In this document: positions 43,163 through 54,500 of the stretch, in pieces
Position numbering within the stretch: the stretch's first letter is position 1
Layout: each line of letters begins with the position of its first letter
Assembly: GCA_036924285.1 (NCBI GenBank)
Contig: JAYKYS010000017.1
Location: 2,461,501-2,525,500, forward strand
From: Asterella californica
Lineage: Eukaryota > Streptophyta > Marchantiopsida > Marchantiales > Aytoniaceae
DNA length: 64,000 bases
Reading direction: 5' to 3'
The notes under the pieces: generated by a model
Database searches by the model: none
Told to the model about the DNA's origin: nothing
What the model saw: only the letters and a program-made list of their open reading frames with translations
Program-made: the position numbers and the translations under genes

Positions 43163-43391
43163 TATTGATATAGTCCCAAGCTCTAGTAGATCGACGGCTA
43201 TCATTAGTCGGAGTGGTTAGGGTTGTTAGAGTTAGTTAGAGGGCTAACCCACCATTAGGGTTTCCCTTGTACTCACCTCCACTACATATACAGAGAGAGG
43301 CAAAGTCTCTTTCATCTTATTCCTATTTTACTTCCTTGTCTACTCGCTCTCTCTCTTCTTGGAGTGTCCTCGAAGTATCGATCTTTCTACA
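43163..43391 (+). repeat. Copia F 5' LTR
   Basis: It starts TATTGATATAG and ends TTTCTACA. The start is TA rather than TG in both LTRs; the duplication ACAGT fixes this boundary. A TATA-like CATATACA lies near 43285. Confidence 0.88.
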
Positions 43392-43404
43392 TGATATCAG
43401 AGCT
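43392..43404 (+). other. Copia F primer-binding site
   Basis: TGATATCAGAGCT follows the LTR directly and is the initiator-Met PBS with one mismatch (TGA for TGG). Confidence 0.82.
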
Positions 43405-44038
43405 GGTGAGAGCGTGTGTCCCTTGCTGATGAGCAAGATGGAGATTGAAGTACAGGAGAGAGCAGTCGGAGTTGTGCCTGATGTCGAGCACTATCTTGCT
43501 GATGCGTTCGGGTGAGGCGAAACAATTTTTTTCGCCACCAGAAACTTTGAATGCGATTTCGGAGGCCTAGACGATTTTTTTTTCGTTGAAATCTGTCAAT
43601 CAGCCTTATAGGACTGCCTTGTTCAGAAGGTGCAAATTGTGTACTGGGCCAAGTTTCAGTCGATTTGGAGGTTTCCAGCGGCAGATTTTCAATTGGATCT
43701 TTTTTGACCAAAATGAAAGTTTTAGGACTTGACCCTAAAACAAATCTTGTTCCGATTTCAAAAATTTGGAAAATTTCGAGGGGTCGCACACCCATTTTTG
43801 ACCTCGTTTGGTCTAGTTTTGACCTTTCTTGGTGTGTTCTTTCGATGTTTCCGTCGTGTTTTATACACCTACAGTTCGCGGACAGTTTCTTTCTTCATTC
43901 CCGCTGCAGGAGGAGTTCGTGGAGTCGCCTTCTTGTGACTTGTGATAACTCTTGATCGCGCGGTGTGGAGAGACGAGTTTCATGAAGGATCTGTGAGGTT
44001 TTTCGCATACAGAACAGCGCAATTTCGACATTGCAGCT
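43405..44038 (+). other. Copia F leader
   Basis: About 630 bp of untranslated leader between PBS and gag. I see no gene in it. Confidence 0.6.
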
Positions 44039-44982
44039 ATGATGGAGTCCGTGTCTTTGATCACTGGAGAGAAGCTTGACAAGAACAACTACCAAGTGTG
44101 GAAGTTCCGGATGAAGACCTTCTTACAGAGACAAGATCTATGGGATCTTATCACTGAGGAGGAGAAGCGCCTGAAGTGCTAATTTCTGACTCAAAATTCA
44201 AGGAGTGGAAGAAGCGCTCATATCAGGCTTTTCACTATATTGCGTTGACAGTCTCAGCATCGATGATCGGTCACATTCAGGATTGCAATACGTCCAAGAA
44301 AGCTTGGGATGCACTCGCGCGTCTGTTTCAATCCGGAACAAAGGCGCGGAAGCTGCAATTGCTGCAGCAGTTCAACACTGTGAAGAAGGGGTCGATGTGC
44401 ATCAATGGCTATGTGAACCATGTCAAGCAGCTCGTGGATCAACTATCTTTTGTCAAAGTCGAGATTGATCCCACTATCTTGATCGTAGTCACATTGCAGG
44501 GACTGCCTGCAGAGTACAAACAGTTCATAACATCGATTTCGACCAGAGAACCCCTTCCGCGGTTTGATGAGCTTGTTCCTATGATGTTAGGAGAGGAGGT
44601 GCGCCTATTGGAGAGTTCTACTTCGACGGGTCAGCAAGAATCTGTCTATTTTGCAGGTTCTGGAGGATCTCGAGGTAGGGGTCGTGGCAAAGGTGCTGGA
44701 CGTGGACGGGGTCACGGACAGCAACAGCAATCGCAGCAGAATCAGCAGCAGCAGAACCAGCAGAACCAGCAACAGTCTGGTTCCAACAACAACCAGAGAA
44801 GAGCGCCTGGTTCCTGCAACTACTGCAAGAAGCAAGGTCACAATGCGAATCAGTGCTACAAGAAGCAGAACGATCAAAGACAGCAACACGACAACAACCC
44901 CCAACAAGATAACAGCAACCAGCAAGGCTATGCAATCACTGAGCATGTCTATTCGGAGCAGTTGCTGATTACTACGCATTAG
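44039..44982 (+). pseudogene. Copia F Gag
   Basis: The frame starts at ATG 44039 with the copia Gag opening (LITGEKLDKNNYQVWKFRMK) and shifts by one base near 44170 into the frame that runs to 44982. That part holds the UBN2-type Gag core, a Gly/Arg then Gln/Asn-rich tract (44650-44800) and a CCHC knuckle CNYCKKQGHNANQC (44815-44856). A TAG at 44980 ends it before the protease; a CAG-to-TAG change would explain it. Gag packages element RNA. Confidence 0.85.
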
Positions 44983-46066
44983 AGTTATGCGGCTTTCGAG
45001 CCACAGACTGACTGGGTGATCGACTCCGATGCCACTAGTCACATGACTCCCCATTGGGAGTGGTTTAGTTCACTCGAGCCTGTGGAGACTCCACAGTTTA
45101 TGGTGACAGGAGATGACACCAAGCACAAGATCCAACACAAGGGTTACATTCCACTTGACATTCCTGTTTCAACGTTTACTGGTATACGGAATGTCTTACA
45201 TGTACCCACGTTGACTAGAAACCTGCTATCTGTAGGACAGTTGATAGAGCAGGGTCTGCAAGTGCACTTCAATAAAGATGGATGCTTTATTGAAGATTCG
45301 AATAGCACTGTCATAGCTCGAGGTATCAAGAGTGATAGAATGTTTAAACTAGATGCATCTACGCCTAAGTTACAGGTTGCCATGTATGGACAGAGTGGTC
45401 CAGTAGTGTCTGACATTGACATCTGACACAAGTGAATTGGGCACATGAACTTTCAGAGGCTGAAAAGTCTTCCGAGTTCTGACCTGGTTACAGATCTACT
45501 CAAATTCGAATCCAGTGAGCCCACTGGAGTCTGTGCAGCATGTCAATTCGGCAAGCAAGCTAGACAGTCCTTTAAGGGATCAAGTAGTAGAGCAAACAAG
45601 CTTTTGGAGCTTGTTCACACTGATGTATGGACTGCTTCTCAGCCAAGTATGACCAGTTTTCAGTACTTCGTGTCGTTCATTGATGACCATTCGCGTTATA
45701 CTTGGATCTATTTGTTGAGAAACAAGTCCTCTGCCGAAGTACTGTCAACATTTCAGACTTTCCGCAAGTTGGTGGAGAAACAATCTGGAGCATCTATCCT
45801 CTGTCTGAGATCTGATGGAGGAGGCGAGTTTCTTTCTGGAGAGTTCGATGCATATCTGCGTGAGCATGGCATTCGACGTCAGAAGACCTGCAGTTACAGT
45901 CCGCAGCAGAACGGGGTTGCGGAGCGCAAGAATCGACATATAGCAGAAGCTACTCGTGCGATGTTGAACGAGAAGACCATGCCTAGACCTTACTGGGCAG
46001 AAGCTGTTTCATGTGCGGTGTATCTGATGAACCGGACGCCTACAGCGGATCCACAACAAGACACCG
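44983..46066 (+). pseudogene. Copia F protease and integrase
   Basis: The protease motif reads WVIDSDATSHM, where the usual DSGA has Gly changed to Asp by a single G-to-A. After two stops at 45426-45436 (in what would be WHKRLGHMN) the integrase follows: HHCC ending CAACQFGK, core aspartate in LVHTDVW, second in LRSDGGGEF, and the Glu in PQQNGVAERKNRH. All three core residues are present. A frameshift near 46060 separates it from reverse transcriptase. Confidence 0.87.
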
Positions 46067-47470
46067 ATGGAGATCTTCACAAGCAGTAAGCCTGATTACT
46101 CTTTCCTTAAAGTTTTCGGATGTATCTGTTATATGCATATGTCTGATGAAAGACGTAAGAAACTAGATCGGAAAGCATATAGATGTATCTTCTTTGGTTA
46201 TGCTTCTGATACGAAAGGATATAGGTGCTACAATCCTTCGTCCAAGCAGTTTTATATCAGTACAGATGTCGTTTTTGATGAGCTACAGTCTTGGTTTGCA
46301 CCTGCACCTGTCGTAGCCATCCCTGTACCTACTGTAGAACCAAGGAGTCAGTCCACTGTAGTATCTCAGAGTAGTACGTTGAGTGGAGGATCTGGAGAAG
46401 TCACTGATTCCAGATCAGAATCCGTTGCACATAGAGCTGTTGTTAACGCTGGAGTCCACGTAACACAATCTAGTGGAACTAGTGTAGTTTCTACACAGGA
46501 TGAGCGCATGCTATTGCAGCGTATGTTTGACTCATCCAGATATGTGGATCTTCCACATCCACTGGATACTTTGTCCCACACCTTGGCGTCTACGTCAGAT
46601 CAGTTGCAAGAGGAGGTGACTAGTGCACCGATTATCTCTAGCAGATCTGAACGGGCAAAACATCCAGTGAGTAGGTATATGCATGAAGGTTTTCTTGTTG
46701 CGCACCATGCATATATGGCCAATGTTCTTCAGGAACAGGAACCGAGTTCGCTTGAGGAGGCGATGCACAAGGCCCAATGGGTAAGTGCTATGGAAGCTGA
46801 ACTTGCTGCGCTTCATCACCAACAGACTTGGGAGTTGGTAGACTTACCTCAGGATAAGAAAGCGATTGGTTGCAGGTGGATCTTCAAGGTCAAGCGCAAC
46901 TCGGATGGTACCGTGTGTCGATACAAGGTCAGATTGGTAGCTAGGGGCTACGCACAGCAACATGGAGTGGATTTTGAGGAGACCTTTGCTCCTGTTGCGA
47001 AGATGGTGACTATTCGAACAGCAGTTGCAGTTGCAACTCAAAAAGGTTGGAAGATGCACTAGATGGACTTCAAGAACGCCTTCCTCAACGGCGATCTTGA
47101 GGAGGAGGTCTACATGCAGCAACCTCCTGGTTATGAGGATCCTATGTTCCTTTCTCGTGTATGTAAGTTACGGAAGGCTCTCTATGGTCTGAAACAAGCA
47201 CCAAGAGCATCGTATGCAAAGATCAATTCTTACTTGCAGTCTCTTGGTTTCCATCTTTGTAGTTCAGACTCTACCTTGTATTCATTGAGAATACGAGACC
47301 GGATTGTTGTGATCACAATCTATGTGGATGACTTGATCATTACTGGTAACTTTGAGGAGCTTATTTCCCAGATCAAGGATCACTTGAAATCTGAGTTCGA
47401 GATGATGGACTTAGGAGAACTCAAGTACTTCCTTGCTGTGGAGTTCATTAGAGATGGGAAGGATGTTTGA
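46067..47470 (+). pseudogene. Copia F reverse transcriptase
   Basis: After a linker (46270-46700) the copia RT signature CRWIFKVKRNSDGT, RLVARGYAQQ and DFEETFAPVAKM appears, then after a TAG at 47060 [23 protein letters not shown] and the catalytic [15 protein letters not shown] at 47468 stops it again. Each stop could come from one C-to-T or G-to-A change. The enzyme would be inactive as encoded. Confidence 0.9.
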
Positions 47471-48289
47471 CTTGTACAGCGACAGTATGCTCTCAGTATG
47501 CTTGAGAGATTTGTTATGCTTGATTGCAAACCCATTGCTACACCATTAGAGCAAGGGGTAAAGCTAGGAGAAGAGGATGGTGAGTTGCTAGATGATCTAC
47601 GCATGTACAGACAGATGGTTGGGAGTCTTATCTACTTGACCATCACCAGACTAGACTTGAGCTATGTTGTCGGTCTGATTAGTCAATTCATGCAGTCACC
47701 ATGGAGACCACAATTTGAGACTGTCAAGCGGATCCTCCGCTACGTGAAGTTCTCGATGCAATACGGACTTCACTATCGATGGGGTGGACCATTGTTGTTA
47801 CATGGCTACACAGATGCTGATTGGGCAGGAAGTGCCGACAGGAGATCCACGTCAGGTTACGCTTTTGGACTTGGAAGCGCTGCTATAAGCTGGACTTCTA
47901 AGAAGCAACCCACAGTTGCTTTGTCGTCCACGGAAGTAGAGTACCGAGGAGCAACGAACGCAACATGCGAATCGATTTGGCTTCGATGTTTGCTATCTGA
48001 TATTGGTGTGGAGTGTACAGATCCTGTTGTTGTATATACAGACAACATTAGCAGCATGAAGTTAGCTAGTAATCTTGTTTTCCATGCTAGGACGAAGCAC
48101 ATTGAGGTGCACTATCACTTTACTAGAGAGAAGGTCCTTGCAGGAGAGATTGAGCTCAGTTATGTGAGCACAGGAGATCAGGTTGCCGATATCTTCACTA
48201 AGGCATTGCCTAGAGATAAGTTTGATGCTTTCAGACATTGTCTAGGAGTACATGATGTAGAGATGGGCTTGAAGGGAGTATTGATATAG
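47471..48289 (+). pseudogene. Copia F RT end and RNase H
   Basis: The frame open from 47498 has the RT thumb (RMYRQMVGSLIYL), then RNase H with YTDADWAG, the SLSSTEVEYRGA block with the catalytic Glu, and YTDNISS. It ends ADIFTKALPRDKF and a stop just inside the 3' LTR, as is typical for copia elements. This part has no internal stop. Confidence 0.9.
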
Positions 48290-48507
48290 TCCCAAGCTCT
48301 AGTAGATCGACGGCTACCATTAGCCGGAGTGGTTAGGGTTGTTAGAGTTAGTTAGAGGGCTAACCCACCATTAGGGTTTCCTTTGTACTCACCTCCACTA
48401 TATATACAGAGAGAGGCAAAGCCTCTCTCATCTTATTTTTATTTTACTTCCTTGTCTACTCGCTCTTTCTCTTCTTGGAGTGTCCTCGAAGTATCAATCT
48501 TTCTACA
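48279..48507 (+). repeat. Copia F 3' LTR with polypurine tract
   Basis: It begins TATTGATATAG after the purine tract TTGAAGGGAG (48269-48278) and ends TTTCTACA. The TATA-like box reads TATATATA here. The right flank ACAGT is the target duplication. Confidence 0.9.
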
Positions 48508-48707
48508 ACAGTCACTGTCTTCTCGGAATAATCTTCTGTCTTTCGATTTCCGTCTTCCGGCTTTGGAAGAATTTGACTTCTTCTCCCAAATTTCTTTAAG
48601 ATCATCTTTCATTTAAGCAAGGTGCAATCTCAAGTAATAAGGTTACTTCAATTATATAGACACGCCATTAACTTAAAATTTTTGAAAATATCTCCAATCC
48701 TGCAAAT
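48508..48707 (-). repeat. E-family LTR, middle segment
   Basis: On the minus strand this corresponds to 10790-10970 of the E2 LTR (including ATAATAAGG/TTATATAGA on the plus strand). It lies between copia F and solo LTR A4. Confidence 0.8.
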
Positions 48708-49801
48708 TTTCGTGCACTTATCGCCTTGTTGCGCCAGCGGAAGCTCTTGCTCAGTAGGTCACGAAATTCAAACCACTAACCTGCAAACACAATCACAAGT
48801 TAGCGTCCGTGCACCACTTATCTTATCTCAGTTTGGTCCGGATCGGAGCCGGATCGTCTCCCTAATCATCAAGCTCAGCTGCTCCTAAGTCCCGACCTAG
48901 ACCCGCTTAGATCGGTCTCAAAACATGAGCAAGTCACAAGATGACTTGGGGCGGACTTCCCATAAAGTCTAGGGTCCTAAACGGTGCTTCCAGCATACCT
49001 AGCGGTCCGGCCCGTGATGTCTGTCTGGGTCTAGGCTCCCGAACGGTGGTCTAACCCGTCGACTCGTTCCCTAGTCTTGTCCCAGTCCTTACAACGTTCT
49101 CAAGTCCAAACGTCCAAGTCTGGACGGGAACGTGCCTTGGAACCGGCCCAACCATCACCTCATGTCCCCAGAGTCCACCCGTCGAACCATGGGGTCGGAT
49201 GACTCGTCCTGGCCCACCCAGGCATCGAGCCCCCCTCATATATACTTTTGAGGATCGGCGGCCTCGCCCTCGTCTTTGGCCCCTGAAAATTATACCACAA
49301 CCCGATCGTGGTTTGGTCATAATTCTCAGCTCAGAGGTCAGTTCGAGGAGTGTTATATATCACGGGAAAGCTCTCGACGAGGCCTTTCCAATGATACCTC
49401 ACTCGCCTCTAGATCTTACGTGGAGCTCCGTCCACGACTTAAAACGTCGCTGGAGCTCCAACACTTAGTCATTTTTCCGAGAATCTGTGGTCTAGACCCA
49501 GACTCGAACCCTGTGGTTCGTCTGCGTCTCGGACCCACGTCTCGGTCTCACGTCTCAGATCTATGTCTGAGACTCATGTTTCAGCCCGTTCCCAGACTCG
49601 CCCCCTTAAGTCAGCGTTCATCTGGGGCCCTCTTGGGGTAGGCCCTTATGTCATAACCCAAGGTTCCAATCTTGGTTCAGAGAACCACCTAGGGTTCATC
49701 TGATTCCGACTTCTTGGTCAAGCCGTTCAGTCCTACTCGCAGCGTTCGCAACCTAACGTTGCTCGCGTCTGCGTCCGATCTTGAGACTGAGGGTTGCGAC
49801 A
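48708..49801 (-). repeat. Solo LTR A4 (A family)
   Basis: A complete A LTR of about 1.09 kb: TGTCGCAACCC at 49801 to GTGCACGAA(A) at 48708. AAATT flanks both sides (48704-48708 and 49802-49806; one base ambiguous), and the uninterrupted target can be seen at 61396-61406. It carries the family TATA box. There is no internal sequence, so it is a solo LTR. Confidence 0.92.
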
Positions 49802-49818
49802 AAATTGTGGGCACCACA
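49802..49818 (-). repeat. E-family LTR, terminal segment
   Basis: The minus strand starts TGTGGTGCCCACAATTT at 49818. This is the outer end of the E3/H unit, next to the duplicated TGCCT (49819-49823) in B2. Confidence 0.8.
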
Positions 49819-51503
49819 TGCCTCGACTATAGACGGATGACCTCGCTTGCTCTTCGCATTTCTTCCAAGATTGTAGATAATTGTTAGTGACAACTTCACC
49901 CCATATTTCTTGAAGAAATTGTATGCTCGCATGCTCGTGTGCATCAAGTTCTTCATGATCAGCCATTTTCTTTTCAATGCACCCATTGCTGCGAATAGCC
50001 TCCTCCAATAGGAGGTTTGATGAAAAGTTCATTCATTCTCCTTGTGTGTGCAACAGTGTAGAACTTTGCACCCACGTCGATTGTGTTATCCATCATCTCT
50101 TCCTCTCCGTTGTTTCTCGCTTGCGATAGCATTTTAGCTATCGGATTATCCTTCTTCGCAATGTGTTTGAACTCCGGATTGAGCAATTTGATGTACGCGA
50201 TCCACCTCAATATTACTATGTCGGGAGTTGTGCAGTTTGTGATCATCTCTAATAGAGACAAACAATTATTCTCAACCATCATAGACGCAGCGATGAGATA
50301 CTCTTTTTTTACCTTCATGACTGAAACGACTTCCATAAATCTTTTTTGACGTACGGATAAGTGCATAAAAGAATGCTTATGACCTTGGCTCTAAACCTCA
50401 AGGTAAATATATCACCGTCGGTATTATCATATCTCACGGTCCATTCGTGATAGGACTAGCCATGGTATCCACGGTATGGACTACTAGTCTACCACACTTG
50501 TAATCCACCATTCTTAGCATTGGAGGAGACGATAACAACGTCTTAAACTTTTGTATGATTCTGGTTTGTTCCTCCTCCAACTGAAACTTATGAGCTGTCC
50601 TTAATAAATCTTATAACGGATCTCTCACATGTGCATAGTGAGGAATCTATATATGATAAAAACACGCACGCTCTTAAAAATCTCGGTACCTCTGTTAAAG
50701 AGTTGCAAATCTCCTTCATCCTCTCAATCGCATCAACCTTGCTCGGATCTGGTTTTCTTCCGAAGGATCCACAAAGATGTCTTGCCATAACAATCTTCTT
50801 AATCTCGAACATTGACTTTGCACCTGATAGTATAAGATGAACTTCCTCCAGCCGAGATAAGATCTTCTCACAATCTTTTATGTGATCGAAGCGTAATTCT
50901 GGCACCTCATCTAATCTAATACTTCATGCTTTTCACCCTCTAGACATCTTTTGATAAGAACATCATCTAAGAATAACATCATCTTCTCGAGAACGGAGTC
51001 TCTTAAGGCTTTGTTCATCTCGTTCATCATGTGTCCTATCGAGTTAGTAGCTCCTTGCAGAAGTGTGCACATTCAAACAAACCTCAGTGATGCTCTTATC
51101 GTGATCACGTTGGTACTCTCCTCTTCCAACTAAAACTGATCATATTTAGAATAGAGATCTCTCATCGAGTAAACTACTTGTCTTGCAAGACGAGTAGTTT
51201 ACTCGCTGTTGCCAGCAAACTTATCCGTGATCAATCCCATCCTTAAATTCTTTACTATCACTACATTCATCGGTTGCATGTCCTCGATGAATCATAATGA
51301 TCCATTCTTCTTCCATGTTGTAAATCATCGATTAGAGTATTGTACGAACGACAACTCTAAGACTTTCATCTGCATTTTCTCCTTCAGCAATTTATTTGTT
51401 TAGGCAAGGGAGCCTGTGGTATTGATATCGAGCACAAGTTCTAAGGTATGTGTGACATCATAAATATGACCATTGGAGTTATTACATATGGATCTACACA
51501 TCT
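49819..51503 (-). pseudogene. B2 reverse transcriptase, RNase H and start of integrase
   Basis: The minus strand runs from IFMMSHIP at 51470 through the reverse transcriptase (FIEDMQPMNVV, LQGATNSIGHMMN, and LFLDDVLIK at the catalytic box, near 50960) and LSGAKSM, then RNase H (VENNCLSLLEMI, CTTPDIVILRWIAYIK), to integrase ending RGHPSIVEA at 49819. Each block pairs with B1. Stops and frame changes are frequent. It stops at the E3/H insertion and resumes at 21786. D2 separates it from the N-terminal half. Confidence 0.85.
51166..51205. repeat. 40-bp near-perfect palindrome
   Basis: Two 20-base arms (CGAGTAAACTACTTGTCTTG and its complement) meet without a spacer and differ at one position. 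It lies inside the B2 reverse transcriptase and adds about six codons compared with B1. Confidence 0.85.
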
Positions 51504-54500
51504 TGTAACACACAAGAAAACCAAAAGATACTCGAAAGTAGTAATCTAAGGATCGAACCCACAGAGATGCAAGTAAAGATCATCCAAAAGTAGTAAACAT
51601 GTGACAATGGTGATTCTTTATGATTGTCTTTTATTCTCACGAGCAGAAATCCATCTCTTGTAGAGATCAAACTCAGGTCTATCCAACAAGCCAAAGTTGA
51701 TAATCTTGACAAAATAACATAACATGTACTAAACAGGTCAGGGATCTCAAGAAAAAGATAAACAACAAAGATACAGAGCCACCGATGAAATTTCTCAACG
51801 AAGAAGTACTACTGAAGTGCTACTAAGTAGCCTCTAACATCATAAACGCTAAGTATCTTCACACTAAGTTATCTTTACTACTACTGCTCTCGGAAAACTC
51901 TGGCGAAGAAGACTCTTCTTCTGCCGAAGTACAAGGTTCAACTTCTTCCAAAGTGTCTTCACCAAAGAACAACTTCCTCTAAAGAGAACTTCATCCAAAA
52001 ACTTCTTCGTAGTAAACTAACTCCATAGATGCTGGTCTATTCTCAAACTTCGCCATAACTTCTTACTCTGATTTCAAGTGTAATCATGCGAGGTCTTCGT
52101 CACCCAGACTAACTCCTACTACAGCAAACTATGAGACTCCTAGGTAAAACTCCAAAGAAGACAAACACAGTGGCTCCGTAAACTCAAGAAATAGAAAATT
52201 CAAAATAACAAACACATAGAGGTCTCGAGCACAAACAACACAATGCTTATATACAGTTTTCTCCGAAGATGACGAATCTTTTTCCTAAGAAGTCGGATGT
52301 ACATCAGTACCGCCGGATGAAGATCCTGTACTCGAAACGACACCTGGTACCACACCTGATCCTATCGCTAACTCCATAGCTATCTCGCTAACCGAGAACT
52401 CAACAATCGCTCTAACCTCTCGGAGCTCTCTAACTACTCTCTGGTCTAACCTAGCTACTCGGTTCTCCGCCGAAGAACCCTCTATATCTACTGCCCCTAG
52501 CTCATGCCTAATCTCCTGAAGAATCTTCAACTCTGAAGTATCTAAGTCGGTGACGAAGTAGTTCTTCAACGTCGATTCTACTCTGCTCCGAAGTTGCACA
52601 ACCTGCTCCTCGTCTGTAATACGTCGCCGCTTCAAATCTTCAATTTCTCTAGTCATCTCCGCGACGACATGTAGGTTGCGATCCCTCTGCATACGTATCT
52701 CGTCTAACTCCTTCTTCATGAGTGAAAGAACTTTCTCGTACTCCTTCTCCTGTTCCTTCTTCAGGCGAAGTACCTTGTCGCGCTCTAAAGTCAAGTTTTT
52801 AACCTCTTCGGTCTTCGCCGTATTCTCTTTCTTTGCTTCCAAAACTGCAGCGCGTAGATTATCCTTCTCCTGCAGCCAATTTCCTCGGCTGAAGTTCATC
52901 GTTTGAACTAACTCCATCAAATTCAGCTACCGTCCAACGACTTCCTCAAACGTTCTCCGATTACTCTCTAAGGCAAAGAGTAACGGTACAACAACCTCCT
53001 GAAGATACTTCGTCGAAGAGCTGAGTTGATGAACTTCGTTGATTGTTAATGAAGCTACCTTCGCTGCATCGTCCTCTTCCTTCTTCTTCTCCTGTGATGT
53101 ACCTTCATCTTTGGAGTCGACCTCTGTGGCTTCTTCACTCTCGGCGTAGACCGTCCGCGTACATTTCATCTTCTTTCTGGACTTCTGCACAGACCTCGAC
53201 GTATCCTCCAAGATCCGTCCACTTCTTCTGACTGATGCGAGTACTTCAGCAACATCTTCGTCTTCTTCCCCTAAGTTCATAAGCTCAGGTGCTTTCTCAG
53301 TCGCTGTCTCTGCCGTAGTTGTTGTCTTCGGTACAGCTTCTTCGGCTGCTTCGTCTTCAATCGCTACTTCGTCGAAGAACTTCTCCAGTTGTATATCTCT
53401 CACTGGGGTCGGCACGACTTTGAACTCATCGTCCTCGGCTGCTGCGATGAAGCTTAACTTCTTCTTATCCGCTTCAGAGAGTAATCCCATCCCCACGTAA
53501 AACACCGATACGAACACTCTGATGTACACCATGTCCTCTTCAGCCCATAGTTTCTAAACATGAAGATGAATAATCCTCGTCCAATGTGCACACTTTTCAA
53601 TGAAGAGCTCCTAAATGAAGTTAATCTGCCAGTTGGACATGTAGGTAGTCCTCCTCGACCAAAAGATCGTCATGATTGCGTCAGCGACTTTCCTCTTCTT
53701 CGGGTTGCGATTGTCACTGGTGCGGTATCCATTTCTTCTTTGTGGTACTTCCTTGAAGAGCCTTGAGAAGTTCTTGACTGCTTCGGCCAATGTCTGCGCC
53801 GAAGTACTGTCGAAGAGGAGGTCTCTCTCTTTCCCTGCATCATCGATGCCTAAGACGAAAGATCCGTGTGCTTCGGTCCAGTTCGTAGATCTCTCTTACG
53901 AGTCGTCCGAAGGATGTTGTCTGCATACTTTCAGCTCCTGCACCAGCTTAGCTGATATCATTCCTCACCAAGGTAGTAGGAGGAATGATAGTCTCATCTC
54001 CTCCAACTCCTTCGTATACCGACGAAGTCTTGCCCGATTCACATCTAGCGCTCGAAGCCGCAGTGGCTTGGATGTCTACATTCCTCGCATGTATCAAAGT
54101 CCTAAGTTACCAATTTGAATTGCTGCAAAGAAGGAAGTGAAGTACGAAGAAGGAGGTTTCTTCTTCACAACTAGACTTCACGAAGGTGGAGTACCTCGTC
54201 GATCGAAAAGTGCGTCGCACTCTGCTCCTGCTAACGCTCTGCAACTGATAAAGCAATAGGACAAATGACCTAAACCTTTCTACTTATATGTCGCTATGGT
54301 TCTTCCACACGTGCCGAAGTCAGGGTTTCCTTAGCTTCACTGAAGTACTTCGGTGCTCGTAGTACTACGAGGTCATTCTTCTTCAACTTTGCCATATCTT
54401 CAATCTGTGATAACTTCGTCGTTCAGACTCCATTTGCGTCACACAACACATCGTTAGAAAGTTCTTCGCCCGAGGAACTCAACTACGAGAAAATCTTATC

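Larger units (their letters stand above)
43163..48507 (+). mobile_element. Ty1/copia element F, full length but inactivated
   Basis: It has two LTRs of 229 bp, PBS, gag, protease, integrase, reverse transcriptase, RNase H and polypurine tract in copia order, and a perfect 5-bp duplication ACAGT (43158-43162 and 48508-48512). It sits in the E-type LTR of the E3/H unit. The LTRs differ at ten positions, all transitions (about 4.4 percent). Five or more nonsense codons and two frameshifts break the polyprotein. Confidence 0.93.
21792..49818 (-). mobile_element. E3/H composite unit inserted in the B2 integrase
   Basis: The outer ends are TGTGGTGCCCACAA (minus strand, from 49818) and GGGACACTACA (minus strand, ending 21792). 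The flanks are AGGCA and AGGCG on the minus strand, a 5-bp duplication with one transition, and joining them restores the B2 integrase frame. The 5' terminus is the E-family LTR start seen after the PPT of E2. Excluding later insertions (C with B1 and B5, F, A4) the unit is about 7.3 kb. It holds one Gag-like ORF in three pieces but no recognisable pol and no identifiable second LTR copy. Confidence 0.75.

Noticed and set aside
44640..44970. Gln/Asn-rich low-complexity tract suggesting a prion-like protein
   Set aside because: It is the linker of a copia Gag before a CCHC knuckle and belongs to element F.
51530..51570. T-loop-like GGGTTCGATCCTT in the D tail, suggestive of a tRNA
   Set aside because: No cloverleaf can be drawn around it; the same sequence recurs in D3 as part of the element tail.
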